The notes beneath the pieces were generated by a model. That model had not been told where the DNA came from and ran no database searches. It saw nothing but the letters and a program-made list of their open reading frames with translations. Positions 6,993 to 14,426 of a stretch of 15,429 nt of DNA are shown piece by piece. Position 1 is the first letter of the stretch, and each line of letters opens with the position of its first letter. Source of the stretch: JBPBQZ01 sp050955105 (lineage in GTDB: Bacteria > Pseudomonadota > Gammaproteobacteria > Burkholderiales > Burkholderiaceae); assembly GCA_050955105.1 (NCBI GenBank), contig JBPBQZ010000073.1, positions 1 to 15,429 on the forward strand, written 5' to 3'. The position numbers and the translations under genes were made by a program.

Positions 6993-8336
6993 ATGTCTAA
7001 TGTTGTAGAAAACCTCGGCAAACTCGAACGGCGCGTCACGATCTCGATCCCACGGGATAGCGTGACCAGCGAAGTGGACGTGCGCGTTCGGCAAATTGCC
7101 AAAACCTTCAAGATGCCGGGTTTCCGGCCAGGCAAGGTGCCGCTCAAGATGGTCACGCAGCAATATGGCGGTCGCATCGAAGCGGAAGTGTTGAGCGATC
7201 GCATCGGTCAGCAATTCAATGAAATCAGCCGTGCCGAAAATATCAAGGTTGCCGGTCAGCCGCGTTTCACGCCGCAGGGCGGTGAGCTGGCGGATCCGAC
7301 CGAAGGCACAGGCGACTACGCCTTCGATGCCACCTTCGAGGTCTATCCCGAAGTGAAGCTTGGTGATGTTTCGGATGTCGAACTGACGCGTTCCGTCACC
7401 GACGTGGGCGACGATGAAATCGACCGTACGCTCGATATCCTGCGCAAGCAGCGCGTGACCTATATCGAGCGCGAAGCCGGCGACGGCGTGGCGCGCAACG
7501 AAGATCGCGTTACCGTCGATTTCGTCGGCCGCATCGACGGCGAGCCGTTTGCCGGAGGCGCTGCTGAAGGGTTTGCTTTCGTGCTGGGCGAAGGCCGGAT
7601 GCTGCCCGAGTTCGAACAAGCGGTCACCGGCGTGAACGTCGGCGAAGAACGCCAGTTCGACCTGAAGTTCCCTGAGGATTATCACGGCGCGGAAGTGGCC
7701 GGCAAAACTGCTCAGTTCACCATCAAGGCCACCAAGATCGAAGCGCCGCAACTGCCGGAAGTCGACGACGCTTTCGCACGCACGCTGGGTGTGGCCGATG
7801 GCGATCTGGCAAAGATGCGCACTGAGATTCGCGACAATCTGCAACGCGAAGCGAAGCGCCGTACGCAAACCGAACTCAAGAATCAGGTGATGGATGCGCT
7901 GATCAAGCACGCCGAGCTCGACGTGCCGACCACGCTGGTCGAACAGGATCAGCAACGCCTGGTCGAACTGGCGCGCCAGGACCTCACGCAACGCGGCGTG
8001 CCGAATGCCGCCGATGCGCCGATTCCGGCCGAAATGTTCCGCGAGCAGGCCGAGCGTCGCGTGAAGCTCGGCCTGATTCTGGCCGAGATGGTGAAGCAGC
8101 ACGGGCTGCAGGCCAAACCCGAGCAGATTCGCGCCGAAGTCGACGAGTTCGCGAAAAGCTACGAAGACCCGAAGGAAGTCGTGCGCTGGTATTATTCAGA
8201 CCCACAGCGCCTCGCTGAAATCGAAGCCTTCGTCGTTGAGAGCAACGTCGTCGATTTCGTGACCGGCCAGGCCAAGGTGAACGACAAGCAAGTAAGTTTC
8301 GCGGAGCTGGCCAGCGCCAACGCCAACGCTCAGTAG
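6993..8336 (+). CDS. tig: Trigger factor, ribosome-associated chaperone and prolyl isomerase
   Basis: Trigger factor binds ribosomal protein L23 at the exit tunnel and shields nascent chains. The 447-residue product has the family's three domains. The N-terminal ribosome-binding domain carries the signature GFRPGKVP at residues 43-50, the same numbering as in E. coli. The middle FKBP-type peptidyl-prolyl isomerase domain spans roughly residues 150-245 (DFVGRIDGEPFAGG, LPEFEQAVTGVNVGEE). The helical C-terminal chaperone domain runs from about 250 to the end and contains a segment like that of SurA. E. coli TF has 432 residues, so length is normal; the extra residues are mostly around 320-350. 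The Shine-Dalgarno is weak (ACGGAT about 9 bases upstream), but the start gives the canonical N-terminus. It opens the tig-clpP-clpX block, with clpP 112 bases downstream. Confidence 0.97.
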   Translation: MSNVVENLGKLERRVTISIPRDSVTSEVDVRVRQIAKTFKMPGFRPGKVPLKMVTQQYGGRIEAEVLSDRIGQQFNEISRAENIKVAGQPRFTPQGGELADPTEGTGDYAFDATFEVYPEVKLGDVSDVELTRSVTDVGDDEIDRTLDILRKQRVTYIEREAGDGVARNEDRVTVDFVGRIDGEPFAGGAAEGFAFVLGEGRMLPEFEQAVTGVNVGEERQFDLKFPEDYHGAEVAGKTAQFTIKATKIEAPQLPEVDDAFARTLGVADGDLAKMRTEIRDNLQREAKRRTQTELKNQVMDALIKHAELDVPTTLVEQDQQRLVELARQDLTQRGVPNAADAPIPAEMFREQAERRVKLGLILAEMVKQHGLQAKPEQIRAEVDEFAKSYEDPKEVVRWYYSDPQRLAEIEAFVVESNVVDFVTGQAKVNDKQVSFAELASANANAQ

Positions 8337-8448
8337 CGTGGGCGCCGGGCGGGCGCTTCGAGGCGGCCTCGACAGGCTGCTTTGCAGCGCCGCATCGCGG
8401 CACGCCTCGCTTCGTTCGAACTCCGCTTACGACCGAGGATTAACACGC
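8337..8448 (+). other. GC-rich tig-clpP spacer with short hairpins
   Basis: Two small hairpins are visible: CGAGG-cgg-CCTCG near 8359-8371 and GCTGC-ttt-GCAGC near 8377-8389. Neither is followed by a T-run, so transcription from tig probably continues into clpP. I found no convincing sigma-70 or heat-shock promoter here. The structures may mark an mRNA processing point or be incidental. Confidence 0.3.
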
Positions 8449-9102
8449 ATGACGTTTCGTGCAGATTTTATGAACGCTGGCGCCGCGCACCTGAATGACA
8501 GCGACGCGCCGCAGGCGCTTGGCCTGGTGCCGATGGTCGTCGAGACCACCGGTCGTGGCGAACGCGCCTACGATATCTATTCGCGGCTGTTGAAAGAGCG
8601 CGTGGTGTTTCTGGTCGGCGAAGTCAACGATCAGACGGCGAACCTGGTGGTAGCACAGTTGTTGTTTTTGGAGAGCGAGAATCCCGACAAGGACATCAGC
8701 CTCTACATCAACAGCCCGGGCGGATCGGTTTCTGCGGGCATGGCGATTTACGACACGATGCAATTCATCAAGCCCGACGTTTCCACCTTGTGCATGGGAC
8801 TGGCCGCGAGCATGGGCGCGTTTCTATTGGCGGCGGGTGCCAAGGGCAAGCGCTTCTCGTTGCCGAATGCGCGCATCATGATCCATCAGCCTTTGGGAGG
8901 CGCGCGCGGTCAGGCGTCTGATATCGAAATCCAGGCTCGCGAAATCCTGTATTTGAAAGAACGGCTCAATCAATTGCTGGCGCAGCACACCGGGCAAGAT
9001 GTCGAACGAATCGGCCGCGATACCGATCGCGACAATTTCATGTCGGGTGACGATGCGCAGGCATACGGCTTGGTCGATCAGGTTGTTCAGAAACGCAGTT
9101 GA
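8449..9102 (+). CDS. clpP: ATP-dependent Clp protease proteolytic subunit ClpP
   Basis: ClpP is the serine peptidase that forms the two-ring 14-mer of the ClpXP and ClpAP proteases. The 217-residue product has the full catalytic triad: S121 in GLAASMGAF, H146 in MIHQPLGG, and D195 in DTDRDNFMS. The intervals of 25 and 49 residues equal those of E. coli S111, H136 and D185. The oxyanion-strand motif NSPGGSVSAGM is at residues 88-98. The ten extra N-terminal residues relative to E. coli are probably a propeptide removed on maturation. The ATG at 8449 follows GAGGA at 8435-8439. The frame is open further up to a GTG at 8338, but those codons give no ClpP-like sequence. ClpX, its unfoldase partner, is encoded next, after 203 bases. 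Confidence 0.97.
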   Translation: MTFRADFMNAGAAHLNDSDAPQALGLVPMVVETTGRGERAYDIYSRLLKERVVFLVGEVNDQTANLVVAQLLFLESENPDKDISLYINSPGGSVSAGMAIYDTMQFIKPDVSTLCMGLAASMGAFLLAAGAKGKRFSLPNARIMIHQPLGGARGQASDIEIQAREILYLKERLNQLLAQHTGQDVERIGRDTDRDNFMSGDDAQAYGLVDQVVQKRS

Positions 9103-9247
9103 ACCGCTAGCAACGGACATGGGCGGCACGGCCCGGCGCCATAAGCGCCCGGTCGACGCCCGTGACCGGCAGGTCATTGCTCCAGATCGGTGCGGAAGAG
9201 CCCCTCGCGGGTGCTATGACCGCACCTGTTGCCATCCGGCTTCGCGG

Positions 9248-9276
9248 CTGCAACGCTGCCGCAAACCGCGTATTAT
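9248..9276 (+). promoter_or_regulatory. Weak candidate promoter for clpX
   Basis: CTGCAA at 9248-9253 (poor -35), 17 bases, then TATTAT at 9271-9276 (5 of 6 to the -10 consensus), ending 29 bases before the clpX start. The region also contains a short hairpin, GCGGC with GCCGC, near 9244-9262. If real, this promoter would let clpX be transcribed apart from clpP. The -35 is too weak to be sure. Confidence 0.33.
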
Positions 9277-9305
9277 GTTTATCACGTGTCCGGAGGCGTG
9301 AATCA

Positions 9306-10577
9306 ATGGCGGACAAAAAGGGTTCGAACAGCGAAAAGCTGCTCTATTGCTCGTTTTGCGGAAAGAGTCAGCATGAAGTCAAAAAACTGATTGCCGGCCC
9401 GTCGGTATTCATCTGTGATGAGTGTATCGACCTCTGCAACGAGATCATTCGCGACGAAGCGACGAATGCCACCGCGGAAGCGGCGGCCGCGCGCTCCGAT
9501 CTGCCTGCGCCGCATGAAATCAGCGGCATCCTCGACCAGTACGTGATTGGCCAGGAACGCGCGAAAAGAATTCTCGCGGTGGCCGTCTACAATCACTACA
9601 AACGGCTCAAGCACCTCGGCCACAAGAACGACGTCGAATTATCCAAAAGCAATATCCTGCTGATCGGCCCGACCGGATCGGGCAAGACCTTGCTCGCGCA
9701 AACGCTCGCGCGGCTGCTGCAGGTACCTTTCGTGATCGCCGATGCGACCACGCTGACGGAAGCCGGCTACGTCGGCGAAGACGTCGAAAACATCATTCAG
9801 AAGCTGCTGCAAAACTGCAACTACGAAGTCGAGAAGGCGCAGAAGGGCATCGTCTATATCGACGAAATCGACAAAATCAGCCGCAAATCGGCCAATCCGT
9901 CGATTACGCGTGACGTCTCGGGCGAGGGCGTGCAGCAGGCGTTGCTGAAGCTGATCGAAGGCACGATGGCTTCGGTGCCGCCGCAGGGCGGGCGCAAGCA
10001 TCCCAACCAGGATTTCATTCAAGTCGACACGACCAACATCCTGTTCATCTGCGGCGGGGCGTTCGATGGCCTGGAGCGCGTCATCATCGACCGTACCGAA
10101 AAGACCGGCATCGGTTTCGGTGCCACAGTGAAAAGCGGTGACGAGCGTGACTCGGGCGAGATCCTGCGTGAAGTCGAGCCGGAAGATCTGATCAAGTTCG
10201 GGCTGATTCCCGAGTTGATCGGCCGTCTGCCGGTGGTCGCGACGCTCGGCATGCTCGACGAGGAAGCGCTGGTCAAGATTTTGGTCGAACCCAAAAACGC
10301 GGTCGTCAAACAGTATCAAAAGCTTTTCGCGATGGAACACGTCGAATTGGAATTGCGCCCCGCAGCGCTGCACGCGGTAGCCCGCAAGGCGATTCGGCGC
10401 AAAACCGGTGCGCGTGGTTTGCGTTCGATCTTGGAACAGGCCTTGCTCAATACCATGTACGAACTACCGAACCAGAAAGGCGTCAGCAAAGTCATTGTTG
10501 ATGACAATGCCATTGACGGCGACGGCAAACCGCTGCTCATTTACGAGGAAGCTCCGAAGGTGTCGGGCTCCAATTGA
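9306..10577 (+). CDS. clpX: ClpX, AAA+ unfoldase subunit of ClpXP
   Basis: ClpX recognises substrates such as ssrA-tagged proteins, unfolds them with ATP and feeds them into ClpP. The 423-residue product is the normal length (E. coli 424). An N-terminal C4 zinc-binding domain has two CxxC pairs (CSFC and CDEC, about residues 15-40). Walker A is GPTGSGKT at 121-128 and Walker B ends in D186-E187 (YIDEIDKI). The pore loop GYVG follows ATTLTEA, and the ClpP-docking loop contains IGF within GIGFGATVKS. A sensor-2 region (KTGARGLRSILE) lies near the C-terminus. The start at 9306 is fixed by a strong GGAGG at 9292-9296 and the usual MADKKG-type N-terminus. In-frame codons extend upstream to 9162 but are not ClpX-like. 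An intrinsic terminator follows 18 bases past the stop. Confidence 0.98.
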   Translation: MADKKGSNSEKLLYCSFCGKSQHEVKKLIAGPSVFICDECIDLCNEIIRDEATNATAEAAAARSDLPAPHEISGILDQYVIGQERAKRILAVAVYNHYKRLKHLGHKNDVELSKSNILLIGPTGSGKTLLAQTLARLLQVPFVIADATTLTEAGYVGEDVENIIQKLLQNCNYEVEKAQKGIVYIDEIDKISRKSANPSITRDVSGEGVQQALLKLIEGTMASVPPQGGRKHPNQDFIQVDTTNILFICGGAFDGLERVIIDRTEKTGIGFGATVKSGDERDSGEILREVEPEDLIKFGLIPELIGRLPVVATLGMLDEEALVKILVEPKNAVVKQYQKLFAMEHVELELRPAALHAVARKAIRRKTGARGLRSILEQALLNTMYELPNQKGVSKVIVDDNAIDGDGKPLLIYEEAPKVSGSN

Positions 10578-10594
10578 ACGTGAGCCGTGACCGG

Positions 10595-10625
10595 AAGCCG
10601 TTCATGGCGACGTGAACGGCTTTTT
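10595..10625 (+). terminator. Intrinsic terminator after clpX
   Basis: A perfect 10-bp stem AAGCCGTTCA/TGAACGGCTT (10595-10604 and 10613-10622) with an 8-base loop runs into five Ts (10621-10625). It starts 18 bases after the clpX stop, so it closes the tig-clpP-clpX unit and makes lon a separate transcription unit. Confidence 0.88.
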
Positions 10626-10667
10626 CACGGCCGCGCCTGGCGTGCGGAAATTTGTACCGCAATCGGA

Positions 10668-10693
10668 TCGGATAAACCGCTTGCATTATCCGA
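10668..10693. promoter_or_regulatory. Inverted repeat TCGGATAA-N10-TTATCCGA straddling the lon -35
   Basis: Perfect 8-base arms at 10668-10675 and 10686-10693 enclose ten bases that contain most of the heat-shock -35 hexamer of the lon promoter. Because the expected transcription start is near 10714, the dyad would not be in the mRNA and is best read as a DNA-level operator candidate. It is not the HrcA CIRCE element, whose arms differ. The central ACCGCTTGCATTAT (10676-10689) recurs nearly exactly at 10716-10729. Confidence 0.45.
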
Positions 10694-10708
10694 CTCGGCC
10701 CCTATCTA
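10680..10708 (+). promoter_or_regulatory. Heat-shock (sigma-32 type) promoter for lon
   Basis: CTTGCAT at 10680-10686, a 12-base spacer, then CCCCTATCTA at 10699-10708. This resembles the RpoH consensus CTTGAAA-N(12-14)-CCCCATnTA and lies about 30 bases upstream of the lon start. It fits the known heat-shock control of lon in proteobacteria and the terminator just upstream that isolates lon from clpX. Confidence 0.68.
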
Positions 10709-10740
10709 CCGGCAGACCGCTTCCATTCTTGGGGAAATAA

Positions 10741-13170
10741 ATGTCAGGAACCCAACTTCTACCATCGGAACCGACCAGCCTGCCGCTGTTGCCATTGCGG
10801 GATGTGGTGGTGTTTCCGCATATGGTGATCCCGCTGTTCGTCGGACGCCCCAAATCCATCAAGGCGCTGGAAATCGCGATGGACGGCGGCAAGCACATCA
10901 TGCTGGTGGCCCAGAAGGCCGCTGCCAAAGATGAGCCGACGCCGAAAGACCTGTATGAGGTCGGCTGCATCGCCAATATTCTGCAAATGCTCAAGTTGCC
11001 CGACGGCACCGTCAAAGTGCTCGTCGAAGGCCTGCAGCGCGCCAAGACTTTGTCGGTCGAGGAAGACGACTCGCACTTCAGTTGCGAGGCGCTGCCGCTC
11101 GACCCGGACAAAGTCGGCAGTGCCGAAACCGAAGCGCTGCGTCGCGCGATCGTTTCGCAATTCGACCAATATGTGAAACTGAACAAGAAGATCCCGCCGG
11201 AGATCCTGACGTCACTGTCGGGTATTGATGAGCCGGGTCGGCTGGCGGACACGATTGCCGCGCATTTGCCGCTGAAGCTCGACCAGAAGCAACATATTCT
11301 CGAAATGTTTCCGGTGGTGGAACGTCTTGAACATCTGCTGGCACAACTCGAATCTGAAATTGACATCCTGCAAGTCGAGAAGCGTATTCGTGGCCGCGTC
11401 AAACGGCAGATGGAGAAGAGTCAGCGCGAGTACTACCTGAACGAACAGGTCAAGGCGATCCAGAAAGAACTGGGCGAAGGCGAAGAGGGCGCCGATCTCG
11501 AGGAACTCGAGAAGCGCATTTCCGCTGCCCGGATGCCGAAAGAAGCGCGCAAGAAGGCCGATGCGGAGCTGAAGAAGCTCAAGCTGATGTCGCCGATGTC
11601 GGCCGAGGCCACCGTCGTGCGCAATTACATCGATACCTTGGTCGCGCTGCCGTGGCGCAAGAAGAGCAAGGTCAATAACGACCTGCCGAACGCCGAGCGT
11701 GTACTCGACGAGGATCATTTCGGCCTTGAAAAGGTCAAGGAACGCATCCTCGAGTATCTGGCCGTGCAACAACGTGTCGACAAGGTCAAGGCGCCGATCC
11801 TGTGCCTGGTCGGGCCGCCGGGTGTTGGCAAGACTTCGCTTGGACAATCGATCGCTCGTGCCACCAACCGCAAGTTCGTGCGGATGGCATTGGGCGGCGT
11901 GCGCGACGAAGCAGAAATTCGCGGGCATCGCCGCACTTATATCGGCTCGATGCCAGGCAAGATTCTGCAAAGCCTTGCAAAGATCGGCGTGCGCAATCCG
12001 CTGTTCCTGCTGGACGAAGTCGATAAGATGGGCATGGACTTCCGCGGCGATCCGTCGTCGGCTTTGTTGGAAGTGCTCGATCCTGAACAGAACCATACGT
12101 TCGCCGATCACTACATCGAGGTCGATTTCGATCTGTCCGACGTGATGTTCGTGGCGACTTCGAATTCGCTCAACATTCCGGCGCCTTTGCTCGACCGGAT
12201 GGAAGTGATTCGCTTGTCTGGCTACACCGAGGACGAAAAGGTCAACATCGCCTTGCGTTATCTGCTGCCCAAGCAAAAGAAGAACAACGGCCTGAATGCC
12301 AGTGAAATCGAAGTGGCCGAGGATGCGATTCGCAGCATCATTCGCTACTACACGCGCGAAGCGGGCGTGCGCTCGCTCGAGCGCGAGATCTCGAAGATCT
12401 GCCGCAAGGTCGTGAAGATGCTGTTGCTGAAGAAGTCGGATCAAGCGGTCGTGATCGACGCTGACAATCTGGACACCTTCCTCGGCGTGCGCAAGTTCGA
12501 CTTCGGCCTGGCGGCGAAGGAGAACCAGGTCGGGCAGGTTACCGGTCTGGCATGGACGGAAGTGGGCGGCGATCTGCTGACGATCGAAGCGGCGGTCATG
12601 CCGGGCAAGGGCAATATCATTCGCACTGGCTCGCTCGGCGACGTGATGAAGGAGTCGGTCGAGGCAGCACGCTCGGTGGTTCGTTCGCGGGCGCGGCGTC
12701 TGGGTATTTCGGATGAAGCCTTCGAGAAGAAGGATATCCACATCCACGTGCCCGAGGGCGCTACGCCGAAAGATGGTCCCTCGGCCGGTGCGGCGATGAC
12801 GACGGCGCTCGTGTCGGTGCTTACCGGTATTCCGGTGCGCGCTGACGTGGCGATGACCGGCGAAATCACCCTGCGTGGTGAGGTGCTGGCGATCGGCGGC
12901 TTGAAAGAGAAGCTGCTGGCGGCGCATCGCGGCGGCATCAAAGTGGTGTTGATCCCGGAGGAAAACGTCAAGGATCTGGCGGAAATTCCGGATAACGTCA
13001 AAAACAGCATGGAGATCCTGCCAGTACGCTGGATCGACAAGGTGTTGCAACTGGCACTCGACCGCATGCCGGTGCCGTTGCCCGACGAAGAGCCGAAGGC
13101 TGCCGCCGCGGCGGCACCCGTAGCCGATGCGCCGCCGGCCAGTCCGGCATCGGGCGTGATCAAGCACTAG
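10741..13170 (+). CDS. lon: Lon protease, ATP-dependent, class La
   Basis: Lon is the homohexameric cytosolic AAA+ serine protease that degrades misfolded proteins and short-lived regulators. The 809-residue product has an N-terminal substrate-binding domain (about 15-210) and a coiled-coil linker (about 215-310). The AAA+ module carries Walker A GPPGVGKT at 358-365 and Walker B in LFLLDEVDKM. The C-terminal peptidase holds the catalytic dyad S681 (PKDGPSAGAA) and K724 (second Lys of GGLKEK), equivalent to E. coli S679 and K722. It is about 25 residues longer than E. coli Lon (784), because of an Ala/Pro-rich tail after residue 780. The start at 10741 has GGGGA at 10731-10735. Expression is expected from the RpoH-type promoter at 10680-10708, and the transcript ends at the hairpin near 13218. 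Confidence 0.98.
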   Translation: MSGTQLLPSEPTSLPLLPLRDVVVFPHMVIPLFVGRPKSIKALEIAMDGGKHIMLVAQKAAAKDEPTPKDLYEVGCIANILQMLKLPDGTVKVLVEGLQRAKTLSVEEDDSHFSCEALPLDPDKVGSAETEALRRAIVSQFDQYVKLNKKIPPEILTSLSGIDEPGRLADTIAAHLPLKLDQKQHILEMFPVVERLEHLLAQLESEIDILQVEKRIRGRVKRQMEKSQREYYLNEQVKAIQKELGEGEEGADLEELEKRISAARMPKEARKKADAELKKLKLMSPMSAEATVVRNYIDTLVALPWRKKSKVNNDLPNAERVLDEDHFGLEKVKERILEYLAVQQRVDKVKAPILCLVGPPGVGKTSLGQSIARATNRKFVRMALGGVRDEAEIRGHRRTYIGSMPGKILQSLAKIGVRNPLFLLDEVDKMGMDFRGDPSSALLEVLDPEQNHTFADHYIEVDFDLSDVMFVATSNSLNIPAPLLDRMEVIRLSGYTEDEKVNIALRYLLPKQKKNNGLNASEIEVAEDAIRSIIRYYTREAGVRSLEREISKICRKVVKMLLLKKSDQAVVIDADNLDTFLGVRKFDFGLAAKENQVGQVTGLAWTEVGGDLLTIEAAVMPGKGNIIRTGSLGDVMKESVEAARSVVRSRARRLGISDEAFEKKDIHIHVPEGATPKDGPSAGAAMTTALVSVLTGIPVRADVAMTGEITLRGEVLAIGGLKEKLLAAHRGGIKVVLIPEENVKDLAEIPDNVKNSMEILPVRWIDKVLQLALDRMPVPLPDEEPKAAAAAAPVADAPPASPASGVIKH

Positions 13171-13189
13171 CCGGCACTGACGAAACTCC

Positions 13190-13213
13190 GGTGGGCAGCG
13201 GTATACGCCCACC
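13190..13213 (+). other. Hairpin between the lon stop and its terminator
   Basis: GGTGGGC (13190-13196) pairs with GCCCACC (13207-13213) across a 10-base loop. It precedes the terminator hairpin by four bases and may stabilise the 3' end of the lon mRNA. There is no T-run of its own. Confidence 0.4.
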
Positions 13214-13217
13214 AATC

Positions 13218-13249
13218 AAGCCGCGGCCCACGAAGCCGCGGCTTTTTTT
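13218..13249 (+). terminator. Intrinsic terminator after lon
   Basis: A perfect 10-bp GC-rich stem AAGCCGCGGC/GCCGCGGCTT (13218-13227 and 13235-13244) with a 7-base loop is followed by seven Ts (13243-13249). It lies 48 bases past the lon stop and separates lon from hupB. Confidence 0.93.
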
Positions 13250-13300
13250 GCATGGCACTGTAGGCAAGCGACGCGGGGCGGGGCGCGCTGCCGATTATTC

Positions 13301-13329
13301 TTGACAGTGCGTATTCCCACTTGTTTAAT
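13301..13329 (+). promoter_or_regulatory. Strong sigma-70 promoter for hupB
   Basis: A perfect TTGACA at 13301-13306, a 17-base spacer, then TTTAAT at 13324-13329 (5 of 6 to consensus). Transcription would begin near 13336, giving a leader of about 80 bases. It sits just after the lon terminator, so hupB has its own promoter, as expected for an abundant nucleoid protein. Confidence 0.8.
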
Positions 13330-13418
13330 GAAGCGCATTCGCCGCTGACCAATTTTTCAGCACGCACTTTTCAGCATGGAGTCTTGAGCCAATTCATTCC
13401 CTACCAGGAAGACATCAA

Positions 13419-13691
13419 ATGAATAAGACGGAACTGATCGACCATATCGCCGGTGAAGCTGCCATCTCCAAAACGGAGGCGGGTCGCGCGCTCGAGGCGA
13501 TGGTGAATGCCGTTAAAGGCAGCTTGCAAGAGGGCGGTTCCGTAACCCTGGTTGGCTTCGGCACCTTTGCAGTCGGCACGCGTGCCGCGCGCCCCGGCCG
13601 CAATCCACGCACGGGCGCGACCATCGAAATCGAAGCGGCACGCGTGCCGAAGTTCCGCCCTGGCAAAGCGCTCAAAGATGCTTTAAACTAG
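13419..13691 (+). CDS. hupB: DNA-binding protein HU-beta
   Basis: HU is a small dimeric nucleoid protein that bends DNA without strong sequence preference. The 90-residue product is the standard length. It starts MNKTELIDHIA, has the dimerisation helices in the first half and the glycine turn LVGFGTF near residues 44-50. The DNA-intercalating arm holds RNPRTGATIEI with its Pro about residue 63, and the protein ends PKFRPGKALKDALN. There is no Lys/Ala-rich C-terminal tail of the kind seen in some Burkholderiales HU-like proteins. AGGAAG at 13404-13409 provides the ribosome site. The position directly after lon is conserved across many proteobacteria. No terminator follows, so the transcript probably continues into tRNA-Val, 61 bases downstream. 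Confidence 0.97.
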   Translation: MNKTELIDHIAGEAAISKTEAGRALEAMVNAVKGSLQEGGSVTLVGFGTFAVGTRAARPGRNPRTGATIEIEAARVPKFRPGKALKDALN

Positions 13692-13752
13692 CGCGCTGTC
13701 GTCCCGCCGTGCCTCGAAGTTCGAGCAAGTGGTGGGCCGCAAGGCGAGGAGC

Positions 13753-13828
13753 GGGTGCTTAGCTCAGTTGGTAGAGCGGCGCCCTTACAAGGCGTAGGTC
13801 GGGAGTTCGAGCCTCTCAGCACCCACCA
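13753..13828 (+). tRNA. tRNA-Val, anticodon TAC
   Basis: A full 76-base cloverleaf. Acceptor arms are GGGTGCT (13753-13759) and AGCACCC (13818-13824). The D-arm is GCTC/GAGC. The anticodon stem GCGCC/GGCGT encloses CTTACAA, giving anticodon TAC (13786-13788), which reads valine GUA and probably other GUN codons. The T-arm is GGGAG-TTCGAGC-CTCTC. The CCA end is encoded (13826-13828). No promoter is apparent in the 61 bases after hupB, so it is probably cut from the hupB transcript. Confidence 0.97.
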
Positions 13829-14426
13829 TTCCGCTTCGCGCAGTTTCATTCCACGCAGTTTTCATATCCCAGACGTTTCCAGCGCGCGGCATCCACACCG
13901 CAATGCTTTTGCCGCCATGTGTCACCACGCTCGGCAAAAGGGATCGTGCGCTTGGCGAAGACGCGGCGCTTGGTTCGTTTCACTACGCCACCCTACGTTC
14001 GCACGAAATCCGCACCCGCAGAATTTATACGTTCGCCGTCTTTTCAACTCCGCGGGAACACGGCGCTTTGCGCAAATTTCGAGGCGCACATACTGGAGAA
14101 CTGTCTTCAATTGTGAAGTGCTACCGTCGATTGCCAGTTCGCATATCTGATGCCACGCGAGATCCACTTCCGCCGTTGACTGTGCGAGCGCTGTGAGCGC
14201 TGACCGTGCTGGGTCGTCTACAGTACGGTAACTGTGCTCATCAACGGGCATAACTGATTAGGATTCCGATTTATTTCCACGAGGCCATATGCTTTCGGAT
14301 GGATGGGAAATGATCGCGGCTGGTCCGCCCTTCGTTTCCGCTAATCGTGCGGCAATTTCTACGAGCTTCGTGGCTTGACACATATTGCATCGAGCGTCCA
14401 TTCTGTGCGCGTTTTTGCACCGGGCG
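13829..14426. other. ~600-base stretch with no convincing gene after tRNA-Val
   Basis: No reading frame here looks like a known protein or has a good ribosome site. Small open frames on both strands (for example minus 14251-13922, 109 codons) have no recognisable motif. Visible structure is minor: a near-direct repeat CGCAGTTTCAT/CGCAGTTTTCAT just after the tRNA (about 13839-13865), and a short hairpin AGCGCT-gtg-AGCGCT near 14187-14201. I see no T-run hairpin that would end the hupB-tRNA transcript and no second copy of the tRNA 3' end. The sequence looks less GC-rich than the preceding core genes. Confidence 0.5.
14375..14404 (+). promoter_or_regulatory. Possible promoter for the HAD-family gene
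   Basis: A perfect -35 TTGACA at 14375-14380 is followed after 18 bases by CATTCT (14399-14404), a poor -10 with 3 of 6 matches. The position, 22 bases before the gene's first ATG, is suitable, but the -10 is too weak for a firm call. Confidence 0.3.

Noticed and set aside
6954..8102. A 382-codon minus-strand frame across tig
   Set aside because: It mirrors the trigger factor codons, has a His/Leu/Phe-rich nonsense composition, and matches no family I know.
8338..8448. Upstream extension of clpP from a GTG
   Set aside because: The 37 extra residues are not ClpP-like and have no ribosome site, while ATG 8449 has GAGGA upstream and a normal N-terminus.
9162..9305. Upstream extension of clpX
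   Set aside because: The 48 extra residues do not resemble ClpX; a strong GGAGG and the usual N-terminus fix the start at 9306.
10668..10693. CIRCE element (HrcA site) at lon
   Set aside because: The spacing is similar, but the arms TCGGATAA/TTATCCGA are not the CIRCE arms TTAGCACTC/GAGTGCTAA.
11212..13215. A 667-codon open frame on the minus strand across lon
   Set aside because: It is antisense to a perfectly conserved lon gene, has no recognisable domain, and arises from the high-GC codon bias of the real frame.
13755..14150. Plus-strand frame running through tRNA-Val
   Set aside because: It includes the complete tRNA gene and has no protein-like sequence.
13922..14251. A 109-codon minus-strand frame in the spacer after tRNA-Val
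   Set aside because: No motif, no ribosome site, no neighbour in the same direction. It could be a small hypothetical gene, but I cannot support it.
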